From positions 1,488,001 through 1,552,000 of the forward strand of contig JAXGYK010000001.1 in assembly GCA_040772305.1 (NCBI GenBank): 64,000 bases of DNA, written 5' to 3'. This document shows positions 9,646-18,018 of this stretch, piece after piece (position 1 is the stretch's first letter; each line of letters opens with the position of its first letter). This DNA is from Mesolinea sp040772305 (GTDB lineage: Bacteria; Chloroflexota; Anaerolineae; Anaerolineales; Anaerolineaceae). The translations under genes were made by a program, and so were the position numbers. The notes beneath the pieces were generated by a model. The model searched no databases. It had not been told where the DNA came from and saw only the letters and a program-made list of their open reading frames with translations.

Positions 9646-9687
9646 CATGAAAAGTTATCAAGATGGGCACAGAAAGGCATGTTAGAC

Positions 9688-10848
9688 ATGATTAATTATC
9701 CAGCGATATATATTGCAAATGGAACAGCACTACTCTTGTTATTTTTTATTTTATTGAGTTCAAAAAGACCGCTGCGTTATGGATTACCTGACGAAAAGGT
9801 ATTCTACGCGATGGTTATTTTAAATATTGCGCAATGCCTTATTGAAACGGTTGTTTTTTTGATAGATGGCAATATGGCATATGGATATCGTACATTGTCG
9901 ATAGTGCTAAACACCATTTTATTTATTAACAATATTATATTTGCTTTTGCCTGGACAATATATTTGGACTACAAATTGTTCGCAGATATCAAAAGAATCA
10001 AGCGAATACACCCGTTTGTTGCTATACCTGCTGTACTGACTATCATCGGCTGCTTGATCAACTTAGTGACACCTGTATTTTTTATGGTCGATAAATTTAA
10101 TATTTATCAAAGAACAGATTTATTTATCGTCCCATACGCTGTCACTTATTCTTATCTGGCATATGGGGTTATATTAATCTATTTGTATCGTAAGAAGGCA
10201 GATAAGTATTTATTTCTGCCTGTTATTCTGTTTATGATTCCCATTATGATTGGAAGTCTTTTGCAGTCCTTCTTTTATGGATACTCTCTTGTGTGGCTTG
10301 GTGTGTCCATAGGAATGATTTCTGTATTTATCAATGTTCAAAACGAGTCAACTTATGTAGATACGCTGTCGGGATTATTTAACAGACAGCACTTAAATAA
10401 CATATTGTTAACGTATGGTAAAAAAAGGGATACTGCCGGTATACCTGCCGGAATAATGTTAGACATTGATCGTTTCAAAAGCATCAATGATGAATTCGGA
10501 CATCTTGTAGGAGATGACGCTATTTCCAAAGCCGGCAAGATATTACGCAGAGCTGTGGGCGATAAGGGGCTATCCTGCAGGTATGGGGGTGATGAGTTTA
10601 TCATATTAATGTATGTAAACTCGCAGAAAGAAATTTTGGATATGATTGAAAGCATAAAAACACAAGCAGCACTGTTCAACGAATCAAATAAGGAACCTTA
10701 TGCGATAAATTTTTCATTTGGTTACAGTACATACGACAGCAAACATGAGTCAGTAGATGACTTTTTAAAGAAGATCGATGCTTCTATGTATAAAGACAAG
10801 AAGAGAAAGGTTTGTGAAAAAATCATTCCCGACAGAAGACAGAATTGA
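9688..10848 (+). CDS. Membrane-bound diguanylate cyclase (GGDEF)
   Basis: 386 residues from the ATG at 9688, which has AGAAAGG 10 nt upstream. The ATG at 9679 is only 1 nt from that site. About seven hydrophobic helices fill residues 1-215. A GGDEF domain follows (about 225-380) starting at DTLSGLFNRQH, with an intact YGGDEF active-site loop and LDIDRFKSINDEFGH metal and substrate residues. It should make c-di-GMP from two GTP. No RxxD inhibitory site is obvious before the signature. An insertion sequence sits just upstream and may have altered expression. Confidence 0.9.
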   Translation: MINYPAIYIANGTALLLLFFILLSSKRPLRYGLPDEKVFYAMVILNIAQCLIETVVFLIDGNMAYGYRTLSIVLNTILFINNIIFAFAWTIYLDYKLFADIKRIKRIHPFVAIPAVLTIIGCLINLVTPVFFMVDKFNIYQRTDLFIVPYAVTYSYLAYGVILIYLYRKKADKYLFLPVILFMIPIMIGSLLQSFFYGYSLVWLGVSIGMISVFINVQNESTYVDTLSGLFNRQHLNNILLTYGKKRDTAGIPAGIMLDIDRFKSINDEFGHLVGDDAISKAGKILRRAVGDKGLSCRYGGDEFIILMYVNSQKEILDMIESIKTQAALFNESNKEPYAINFSFGYSTYDSKHESVDDFLKKIDASMYKDKKRKVCEKIIPDRRQN

Positions 10849-10867
10849 TAAAATTGCTCATACAAGG

Positions 10868-10930
10868 GTGCTGCACCGTCTCGCAGCTCATGCAATGTCT
10901 TTTGGGGCGCAGGACTAAGTGGTTGATCCG
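10868..10930 (+). repeat. Repeated intergenic motif, divergent copy 3
   Basis: Shares with copies 1 and 2 the layout of a palindromic core followed by a GGACTAAGTGGTTGAT segment, but the hairpin part is much less conserved. It lies downstream of the GGDEF gene and about 125 bp before the end of paralogue 2. Confidence 0.35.
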
Positions 10931-11052
10931 AGACCCTATTAACTAAATTTCAAAAGGCTCATACCAATCAAGGGTCTCCTTAATTATTCTTTTTGAATTT
11001 GAGTTGATAGTTTTAATTCCCGGTTTAAAGCATGCATTCAAAGAAGCCGGTA

Positions 11053-14000
11053 TCATTCCTTTTTGAGGAATTCATCCAGTGCTTCCGGTGAAAGAGGCTT
11101 CGAAAAATAATAGCCCTGGATTTCATCGCAGGCCAGGCTTTTCAGAAACTCCGCCTGTTCTTTCGTTTCCACACCTTCGGCCGTAACACTTGCCCTGAAG
11201 GTTCGGGCCAGCAGGATAATGATTTCTGTTAAAGGAGCAGCTTTTCTTTCTACATCGATGTAATCGATGATCTCTTTGTCTATTTTTATTCTGTCAAAAG
11301 GTACCAATTTCAAGCGATTTAATGACGAGTATCCTTTGCCGAAATCATCGATGGCAATACTCACTCCCAGGTCTTTTAATTTGTGCAGTTTTTGAACGGT
11401 GTCCTCAGGATTTTCAGAGAACAGGCTTTCCGTAATTTCCAGCTCAATATACTTGGGATCTACCTGGCTTTCCCTGATAATTTTTGTAAAATCAGGGATA
11501 AAGTTTTCTCCCTGGAATTGGACAACGGAGAGGTTTACCGAAATGCGCAGGGGTGGAAATCCCTTCGCGATCAGCCTCTTATGCTCCTGAAGCGTTTCCT
11601 GCAGCACCCATAAGCCTGTATCGTAAATCAATCCCGTTTGCTCAAGTAAGGGGATAAACCGGTCTGGCGCTACTCTTTGCTTGCCGTCACTGTTCCATCT
11701 GAGCAGAGCTTCAATTCCGGCAGCATTTCCGGTATTACAGCTGATCTGAGGCTGAAACTCCAGGAAAAACTCTTTGTTTTGCAAGGATTTAAAAAGCCTG
11801 TTGGTGAACAGGGTAGTTTCCGCGATATGGCTTTCCAGTTGGGTATTATAGAAGAGCACCCTTTCATCAGCGTTTCTCGCTTCATAACCTGCCAGATCAG
11901 CGTTCTTCAAAAGGGTATTAGTATCTTTTCCATCATCCGGGTACACGGCAATACCGATACGAAGAACAACAAATAAAGCTTCGATTCCGGTATCGGTTGA
12001 AACGGGATTAGCAAAAGCAGCAAGTATTTTCTCCGCGCAGTTCTCTATTTGTTCGCGATTTTCCAGATGAGACAAAACGAGAACAAACCTTCCCTCGCCT
12101 GTTCTTGAAATATCACAGCATTCCCCCAACAGCTCTTCGAGAATTGCCGCTGATTTGATTACGATTTGCTCCCCTATGCTATGACCAAAGGTATCGTTGA
12201 TCATCCTCAGGTTCTCAAGCTCAATAATCAGAACTGCTAATTTCTCGGATTCTTTTCTGTTATCGATCATTTCCCCCAGCATTTTCCTCAGCATATTCTC
12301 GTTCGCTAATTTTGTAATTTCATCAAAATAAGCGGAATGATATAGCCTTTCTTCGTATAAGGTCTTTTTCCTTATATCCCCCAATATATTCGCGATAATT
12401 TGCAAAAAGTACAAACGTCTTTCCCTAAAGGCTATATTGCTCCGCTCATAATATTCAACAAGAAGCATTCCACTCATGTGATTATCAGTTGTTATAGGCA
12501 GTGCATAGAAAGAGTTTATTCCTCTTGACTTAAAGAAATTTCTTAGTTCTCTATCTTCATCAATGGGAACTTTATTGACGTCTTCAGCTACTATGGGCTG
12601 CTTCTGAGCAATCAGCGACATTGCTATGGGCAGAGAAGTTGTCTTAACTTTCATTCCCTGGTGAAAGGGAAATGACTCGCTTTCAAGATCTTTCAGATAC
12701 ATATTGAGAATTGTTGCTTCTTCGTAATCCTTGCCAAATCCGATTAAATATATGCAATCAAAATCAAATATTTCAGCAGCCATTTCAAACATTTCATCGA
12801 TTTTCTCTCTGGCATTTTCGCTATGGATTGAAATTGAGTTGGTTGAAATCTTTTCGAGCGTTTCCTGTGCTTTTGCATATTGTTGATACCCTTTCAGCTT
12901 CGAAGAATATTCGCTTGTCAGATATCGCACAGCATAAAAAGAAAGCAAAATAATAAATATTCTTGATAGATACTCATGTCCATTGATAATGACAGGGCTT
13001 TCCGGGCGAATTATCCAGAAAAAGACTTGAATGAGGACACTTGCTGCAGCAAAGAGATAGGCATGGATTGAGCTGTCAAGAATGACGGTAAACAGAAGGA
13101 ACAATATGTATACTGCCCATATTGTTAACGCTCCTGACTCAGCGTGTGTGATCACAAAAAACAAGGTGCCTAACGTGCTTGCTGCCAGGAAGAGGGCATT
13201 TTGAATAGTGTGTTTTTTTATCAGAACCGGTATTAATCTTGTTAATAGGCCTAAAGCCATTATAGGTGCCGCTAGAATCAGCTCCTGATCTAATCTTCCT
13301 CCCAAGCCGAAATGTCCTACTAAAAAGGATAGTGCTGCACCAAGCATATGTGTGGCTGCTGCCATTTCAAACAAACGCAGTCGGTCTGTGCTTTGGGGCT
13401 GTGCGATTTCCATCGACAAGCTTGTTTCTTTTTTTCTTTCAAGAAGCAGCCCGAGTTTTCTCGATGCTAAAAACAGTGTTGCCGCAGGGATCATCATAAA
13501 TACAATGGCTAATTTGGGGAAATAGCTTATTCCAAAGATGTTAGGCAAAGTTTCGGTCGCCATTCCCAAAAAGAAAGGCACAAATATGGATATTAATAAA
13601 TATCCTGCCTGCCGCTTCAGCGGGGTATGAGAATCAATTTTTCTGTACCAGCGAATCAGCAAAAATATACTTAGTATCGAAAATACCGCGTAGTATACGA
13701 TAAACCAAATTGTCCCCATGTCGATGGGATATATGTTTACCCAACCGTAATCGGTTTGCACCATCTGGTATTGTTTTGCTCCAAGATATCCAAAGGGCGC
13801 AAACAGAATAATATTGATAAGAGCGGGTAAATAAAGCATCAGATAAAGAATTCGCTTATTGAATCGAATTTCAGTCTTTGTCAGAAGCAGTACAATGTGG
13901 AGTAAAAGGCTGTAAAAAACTCCCCAGCCGAAAACGGAAAAACATCTCCAAAAGATACTCGCTTCCGCTGTAGGTGCTGAGGCTGCAATGGAATGTGAAA

Positions 14001-14148
14001 AAGACCAAATGGCCATTGAGCTTGTCAGAATTACAAAGAGCCTGTTAACGGTGCTTTTTGCATTCGCGATTATTGTGTATGCGCCAAAAATCATGTAAAA
14101 ACAACCGCAAACATAAAATGCCATTGACAAGATGAGGCTGTATTTCAC
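11053..14148 (-). CDS. GAF-GGDEF-EAL membrane protein (paralogue 2), predicted c-di-GMP phosphodiesterase
   Basis: 1031 residues from GTG at 14148 (GGAGG 8 nt upstream). The order is a HisKA_7TM-like region (about 5-235), a second set of helices (about 265-405), a GAF-like domain (about 430-590), GGDEF (about 620-775) and EAL (about 790-1030). The GGDEF signature is GEGRF, so cyclase activity is unlikely. The EAL domain keeps EALLRW, SVNLS, ELEITES, IDDFGKGYSS, IKIDKE and TAEGVET, so c-di-GMP hydrolysis is expected. Expression is probably coupled to the preceding small gene (GTGA overlap). The 3' 1.19 kb is nearly identical to paralogue 1, while the 5' half is only moderately similar. Confidence 0.9.
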   Translation of the reverse strand: MKYSLILSMAFYVCGCFYMIFGAYTIIANAKSTVNRLFVILTSSMAIWSFSHSIAASAPTAEASIFWRCFSVFGWGVFYSLLLHIVLLLTKTEIRFNKRILYLMLYLPALINIILFAPFGYLGAKQYQMVQTDYGWVNIYPIDMGTIWFIVYYAVFSILSIFLLIRWYRKIDSHTPLKRQAGYLLISIFVPFFLGMATETLPNIFGISYFPKLAIVFMMIPAATLFLASRKLGLLLERKKETSLSMEIAQPQSTDRLRLFEMAAATHMLGAALSFLVGHFGLGGRLDQELILAAPIMALGLLTRLIPVLIKKHTIQNALFLAASTLGTLFFVITHAESGALTIWAVYILFLLFTVILDSSIHAYLFAAASVLIQVFFWIIRPESPVIINGHEYLSRIFIILLSFYAVRYLTSEYSSKLKGYQQYAKAQETLEKISTNSISIHSENAREKIDEMFEMAAEIFDFDCIYLIGFGKDYEEATILNMYLKDLESESFPFHQGMKVKTTSLPIAMSLIAQKQPIVAEDVNKVPIDEDRELRNFFKSRGINSFYALPITTDNHMSGMLLVEYYERSNIAFRERRLYFLQIIANILGDIRKKTLYEERLYHSAYFDEITKLANENMLRKMLGEMIDNRKESEKLAVLIIELENLRMINDTFGHSIGEQIVIKSAAILEELLGECCDISRTGEGRFVLVLSHLENREQIENCAEKILAAFANPVSTDTGIEALFVVLRIGIAVYPDDGKDTNTLLKNADLAGYEARNADERVLFYNTQLESHIAETTLFTNRLFKSLQNKEFFLEFQPQISCNTGNAAGIEALLRWNSDGKQRVAPDRFIPLLEQTGLIYDTGLWVLQETLQEHKRLIAKGFPPLRISVNLSVVQFQGENFIPDFTKIIRESQVDPKYIELEITESLFSENPEDTVQKLHKLKDLGVSIAIDDFGKGYSSLNRLKLVPFDRIKIDKEIIDYIDVERKAAPLTEIIILLARTFRASVTAEGVETKEQAEFLKSLACDEIQGYYFSKPLSPEALDEFLKKE
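11056..12241. repeat. Near-identical tract shared with 4634-5819 (copy 2)
   Basis: Second copy of the 1.19-kb direct repeat, at a constant offset of 6422 bp. The repeat ends at the last sense codon of the gene on one side and inside the GGDEF domain on the other. Confidence 0.85.
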
Positions 14149-14420
14149 GACTCTGGCCTCCAAAGTAAAGCTTTCAGTCCGATCATATTTGCGAGTTTGT
14201 CCTGCTGTTTCTGATTTCCAGGATCAGTAAATTTCGAAATATCACCCAAGCCGCGAGCAAGCAGCCGATAGATTCTTTGAATACTATCGCGTGAGATCTG
14301 TTTTCCGAGCTTGAAAGGCGTCATCAAATTGCTGAAAAAGCCGGCTTGTTGAATGAAATCAGTATTGCTTATCTGCCGGTTCATCGGGAAGCATAGGAGT
14401 ATCTCATTGGATACTGCCAT
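14145..14420 (-). CDS. Small conserved protein translationally coupled to the GAF-EAL gene
   Basis: 91 residues from ATG 14420, which has GGAG about 9 nt upstream. It is largely polar and basic with no clear signal peptide: MAVSNEILLCF at the start, ISRDSIQRI in the middle and a Gln/Lys-rich QKQQDKLANM near the end. I do not recognise the family. Support for being real: the paralogous locus at 7726-7993 keeps the same protein similarity, and both stop codons overlap the start of the large gene (GTGA and ATGA). Its last codons contain the ribosome-binding site of the large gene. It may be a regulatory partner; that is inference. Confidence 0.65.
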   Translation of the reverse strand: MAVSNEILLCFPMNRQISNTDFIQQAGFFSNLMTPFKLGKQISRDSIQRIYRLLARGLGDISKFTDPGNQKQQDKLANMIGLKALLWRPES

Positions 14421-14747
14421 GGAATTCTTCTCCAGTTTTTGAAAAACCAAACCAATCCTGGTATCACCAGGTGAATGAATACTATGGCTTGTTTCGGTAG
14501 TTAATGTTGGTATTATATTACAAACTGCTGGAAAGCAGAAACCGCAAATGAGAGTGTAATGAGAGTGTAAGAGTTGGCGCTCTAAGTTGTTCTGCTTAGG
14601 ACGGGCGTTTTGTTTCTCAAATCAAGAAGTTTCCTCTGCTCTATTTAATTAACAAAATCTTTTTTTCTGCCTGCAGAATGAGAGGAGAAATTATTCGACG
14701 TCCTATAGTCAGCTAAGAGGAGCATTAAGAGAGACGAACGGAAGTAA

Positions 14748-14906
14748 GCTGTCAGCTATTTGACAGACCGCAAGCGTGTCTCAGTTGACAAGGCGCTCAT
14801 CAATAGCCCGCCGTTCCTATAAGCGGATGAACTGACAGGCAAGCTGGACTTGAAGACCAGCACCAAAAATGTTGAACTGCCCGAAGCTGAGCGAGAAAGA
14901 GAGTAA
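14748..14906 (+). pseudogene. Possible decayed coding remnant
   Basis: One frame reads protein-like sequence (SYLTDRKRVSVDKALINSPP, then ADELTGKLDLKTSTKNVELP) interrupted by a single in-frame TAA near 14819 and closed by TAA at 14904-14906. There is no start codon or ribosome-binding site. I do not recognise the family and the call rests only on protein-like composition. Confidence 0.2.
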
Positions 14907-15074
14907 CTTGTGGTCATCCATGTCGATTAGCTTGCTTTAGAAGCGGACAGGAAGCGAGGAATTCTCATCTTAATAGTCTCAATTATGCGGACAGTGTGTT
15001 TGTCTAAGGGTGGGAAAGTGTATGTCCTGGAAATGAGTATGTTGCGGTAAAATTATTTTTTTGAAAAGGCTTGC

Positions 15075-15149
15075 GCCAGCTTTTCTCAGTTGGTGGAGCA
15101 GCTGAATTGTAATCAGCAGGTCAGCGGTTTGAGTCCGCAGATAGCTCTA
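15075..15149 (+). tRNA. tRNA-Thr (TGT)-like sequence, probably a pseudo-tRNA
   Basis: The 5' acceptor GCCAGCT, a D-arm with AGTTGGTGGA, an anticodon stem GCTGA/TCAGC with loop ATTGTAA (anticodon TGT) and a T-arm GCGG-TTTGAGT-CCGC closely follow a normal tRNA-Thr. The 3' acceptor is broken: after CCGC there is AGAT, then AGCTCTA instead of AGCTGGC, and the first D-stem base is changed. It is therefore probably a remnant, possibly the scar of an integration event at the island edge. Confidence 0.5.
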
Positions 15150-15423
15150 AGATGCCGTGCAGCTGGTGACCTTGGGCTGGTACGTTTACAGTTTTCATGC
15201 CGGTACAAACGCGCTATTCATCCAGGCAAGCTGGGTGGCCGTGTCTTCATTTGCCGAAGACTGAAGAATTCCACAGCCATAGAGAATAAGCTGATGACCG
15301 CTGGAAATTGACCATCTTTTCTGATCCAGGTTGTCTTGACAATGGGGAGATCTTGGTAATGCAAAATAACTTAAAAAAATAGAAGATAACGAAGAAAGCA
15401 GCTCTGAGCAATCATTAATCAGT

Positions 15424-16497
15424 TTGCTCAAAAGCACCTTTCAACAAATTTGCAATAAGGAGCTGCCGCTGGATCACCTTGTATTTTTGTATATTGCCGT
15501 CGCCGGTGTTCTTTTGGCCATATTCGGGCTTGGTTACAACATGATAGAGGGCATTGGCAAACATACCTTGCCGGTGCTTTTGTCGTACCTCGCGGTAAAC
15601 ATTTCATCTGTTTTATATAGTGTAGTCAAAAAGCGATGGTACGGAGCTGCCATAATTGTTGTGGGCAGTTCCGTGTTTTTTCTGATTCCTTATCTATGGT
15701 TCACAATCGGCGGGGTGACCGGCTCCACCCCTGTCATGATGCTCACGGGCGGTCTGTGTATCGCCCTCGTTTTCAAAGGAGCACTGCGCAACATTATGCT
15801 GGCCGCGGCAGCGATTATGTTGATTGCCTTTATCGCACTGGAATACCATAATCCGGCTATTATCATATATTATCCCAACCGTTTATCACACTATTCAGAT
15901 TTGGCGTTCGGCATGAGTATGAGTCTCATTGCCAATTCTATTTTAGCTTACACGGTGATGGATCAATATGCGCGGGTGCGGGATGAAAAGGCGCGCCTGG
16001 TGCGTCGTCTGGAGGTTCTCTCGCTGACCGATGCCCTGACCGGCTTATATAATCGCCGCTTCCTGTCAGCGAGCATCGACGAGGAAATGCGCCGGGCATA
16101 CGACGCAGGCACGCAGTTAACGCTTTGCATCCTGGACATCGACCATTTTAAAGGAATAAACGATACTTATGGGCACGAGTATGGTGACGAAGTACTGTTT
16201 AATATTGCGCAGATCATGAAGGCCAGCCTGACAGAAGAAGAGATTTTCGGTCGATATGGCGGAGAAGAGTTTGTAGTGCTGTTTCCAGGTAAAACCCCGA
16301 AGGAAGCGCTGCCCAAAATGCGGGCGCTTGGCGATCACGTCAGGACACATGGCTGGAGCCATGGTAAGCCGATTACCCTTTCTGGCGGACTGGCCAGTTA
16401 TGTCAAGGGGATCTCTTATTCTGACTTTGTAGAAGCCGCGGACAAAAACCTCTATCGTGCCAAACGAGAGGGGCGGGACAGGATCATCTATCGTTAG
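15424..16497 (+). CDS. Membrane-bound diguanylate cyclase (GGDEF/GGEEF)
   Basis: 357 residues from TTG at 15424; the frame opens at 15370 without an ATG, so the start is uncertain. Five or six hydrophobic helices (about 18-190), then a short coiled linker (VRDEKARLVRRLEVLS) and a GGDEF domain (about 200-355). Its motifs are LTDALTGLYNRRFL, ILDIDHFKGINDTYGH and FGRYGGEEFVVLFP, so the active loop is GGEEF and cyclase activity is expected. It is more GC-rich than the other island genes. Its convergent neighbour is gcvPB. Confidence 0.85.
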   Translation: MLKSTFQQICNKELPLDHLVFLYIAVAGVLLAIFGLGYNMIEGIGKHTLPVLLSYLAVNISSVLYSVVKKRWYGAAIIVVGSSVFFLIPYLWFTIGGVTGSTPVMMLTGGLCIALVFKGALRNIMLAAAAIMLIAFIALEYHNPAIIIYYPNRLSHYSDLAFGMSMSLIANSILAYTVMDQYARVRDEKARLVRRLEVLSLTDALTGLYNRRFLSASIDEEMRRAYDAGTQLTLCILDIDHFKGINDTYGHEYGDEVLFNIAQIMKASLTEEEIFGRYGGEEFVVLFPGKTPKEALPKMRALGDHVRTHGWSHGKPITLSGGLASYVKGISYSDFVEAADKNLYRAKREGRDRIIYR

Positions 16498-16507
16498 CTA
16501 GCAACAC

Positions 16508-16536
16508 AAAAAAGAGGCCCCGAATTTCGGGGCCTC
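16508..16536 (-). terminator. Terminator of the gcv operon
   Basis: A perfect 11-bp inverted repeat, GAGGCCCCGAA (16514-16524) and TTCGGGGCCTC (16526-16536), with an A-run on its left that reads as a T-run for leftward transcripts leaving gcvPB. Downstream of the rightward GGDEF gene there is no T-run, so its main use is leftward. Confidence 0.85.
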
Positions 16537-16551
16537 GCCAGCGGTTTGGGC

Positions 16552-18018
16552 CTAAGTTTGCTTATCCGCGGGATAGCAGCGCAGTACCAATTGCTTGGCT
16601 GCTTTTAATTCATCCGCGCGGCGCACGGGTGTGTTGTGCGGGGCGTTTTGGAGCAGCTCGGGGTTAGTGCGGGCTTCTTCCGCGATTTTCAGCATGGCGT
16701 CTGCAAAAGCGTCCAGCGTTTCCAGCGATTCGGTCTCGGTGGGCTCGATCATCAGAGCATCGTGCACAATGAGAGGGAAGTAGTTTGTGGGGGGATGGAA
16801 GTTATAATCCATCAGACGCTTGGCAATATCCAGGGCACGGATATCGGGCACGTCTTTCCACATTCCTTCAAGCACGAACTCGTGCATGCAGGTGCGGTCG
16901 TAGGGCAGGGTATAGGTATCTTTGAGGCGGTGCATCAGATAGTTTGCGTTGAGGACCGCTTTTTCGGCAGCATTGCGCAAACCATCCTGCTGAAGCATCG
17001 CAATGTAGTTAAACGCCCGTATAAGCACTCCAAAGTGACCATGAAAAGCCTTCATACGGCCGATTGTCTTGGGAGGATGGTGGAAGCCATAGAGGGGCGG
17101 GGTTTCTTCATCGCCTTCTTCCACAATCTTCACCACCGGATCGGGCAAAAAGTCGACCAGTTTTTCGCATACAGCTACCGGACCGCTGCCCGGGCCGCCG
17201 CCGCCATGCGGGGTGCCAAAGGTTTTGTGCAGGTTGAAATGCAGCACGTCGATTCCTAAATCGCCGGGACGCATTACACCCAAAAGTGCGTTCATATTGG
17301 CACCATCGCCGTAGACCAGGCCGCCAGCGTCGTGGACGATCTTGGTAACTTCGGCAAGGTTTTCATCAAAGAGCCCCAGGGTGTTCGGGTTGGTGAGCAT
17401 AAGACCGGCCAGGCGCTCATCGCAGAGGCTCCTGAGAGCTTCCAGGTCTACGTTTCCGCGTTCGTCGCTAGGCAACGGCACTACTTCCAGCCCAATCATC
17501 GCGCTGGTAGCCGGGTTGGTACCATGTGCCGAATCGGGAATGAGCATGCGGGTGCGTTGGGTATCGCCGCGATCCAGGTGGTATTTATGAATGATTAACG
17601 AACCGGTTAGTTCGCCCTGGGCACCAGCTGCCGGCTGCAGGGTTACCCCGGCAAAACCGGCAATTTCTTTGAGCCACTCCTGCAGGGTGTACATGAGGTA
17701 GAGGTTTCCCTGTACCGTGTCCTCGGGCTGGAGGGGGTGGGTAAAAGCGAAACCGGGGAGCCGACAGGTGACTTCGTTAATTTTTGGGTTGTATTTCATG
17801 GTGCAGGAACCCAGGGGGTAGAAGCCCAGGTCGATGGCATAGTTCAACTGAGAGAGGCGCGTAAAGTGGCGTACGGTATCCAGCTCGCTCATCTCAGGCA
17901 ATGCCAGTTCCTCGCGGACGAAACCAGCGGGGAGTTCAGTCTCGGGCACGTCGCTGGCAGGGAATTTGAAGCCTACACGCCCGGGAACGCTCAGTTCATA
18001 TACGGTAGGTTCAGTCAT
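16552..18018 (-). CDS. gcvPB: Glycine dehydrogenase (decarboxylating) subunit 2
   Basis: 488 residues matching the C-terminal half of P-protein in the two-subunit form. With GcvPA it decarboxylates glycine and passes the aminomethyl group to lipoyl-GcvH. The PLP lysine lies in HFNLHKTFGTPHGGGGPGSG; DSAHGTNPATS and HEFVLEG are other family motifs. It overlaps gcvPA by 8 nt, indicating coupled translation. Expression is presumably set by the glycine riboswitch upstream of gcvH. Confidence 0.96.
   Translation of the reverse strand: MTEPTVYELSVPGRVGFKFPASDVPETELPAGFVREELALPEMSELDTVRHFTRLSQLNYAIDLGFYPLGSCTMKYNPKINEVTCRLPGFAFTHPLQPEDTVQGNLYLMYTLQEWLKEIAGFAGVTLQPAAGAQGELTGSLIIHKYHLDRGDTQRTRMLIPDSAHGTNPATSAMIGLEVVPLPSDERGNVDLEALRSLCDERLAGLMLTNPNTLGLFDENLAEVTKIVHDAGGLVYGDGANMNALLGVMRPGDLGIDVLHFNLHKTFGTPHGGGGPGSGPVAVCEKLVDFLPDPVVKIVEEGDEETPPLYGFHHPPKTIGRMKAFHGHFGVLIRAFNYIAMLQQDGLRNAAEKAVLNANYLMHRLKDTYTLPYDRTCMHEFVLEGMWKDVPDIRALDIAKRLMDYNFHPPTNYFPLIVHDALMIEPTETESLETLDAFADAMLKIAEEARTNPELLQNAPHNTPVRRADELKAAKQLVLRCYPADKQT

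Larger units (their letters stand above)
14421..15423. other. About 1 kb without an intact gene
   Basis: 14451-14700 resembles the leader upstream of paralogue 1. 14748-14906 may be a decayed coding remnant, and 15075-15149 is a tRNA-Thr-like remnant. The rest shows nothing I can name. Confidence 0.6.

Noticed and set aside
4500..15100. c-di-GMP riboswitch in the island leaders
   Set aside because: I searched both strands by eye for the GEMM-I core (CACGCA with GGCAAACC) and the class II core and found neither; a covariance scan would be decisive.
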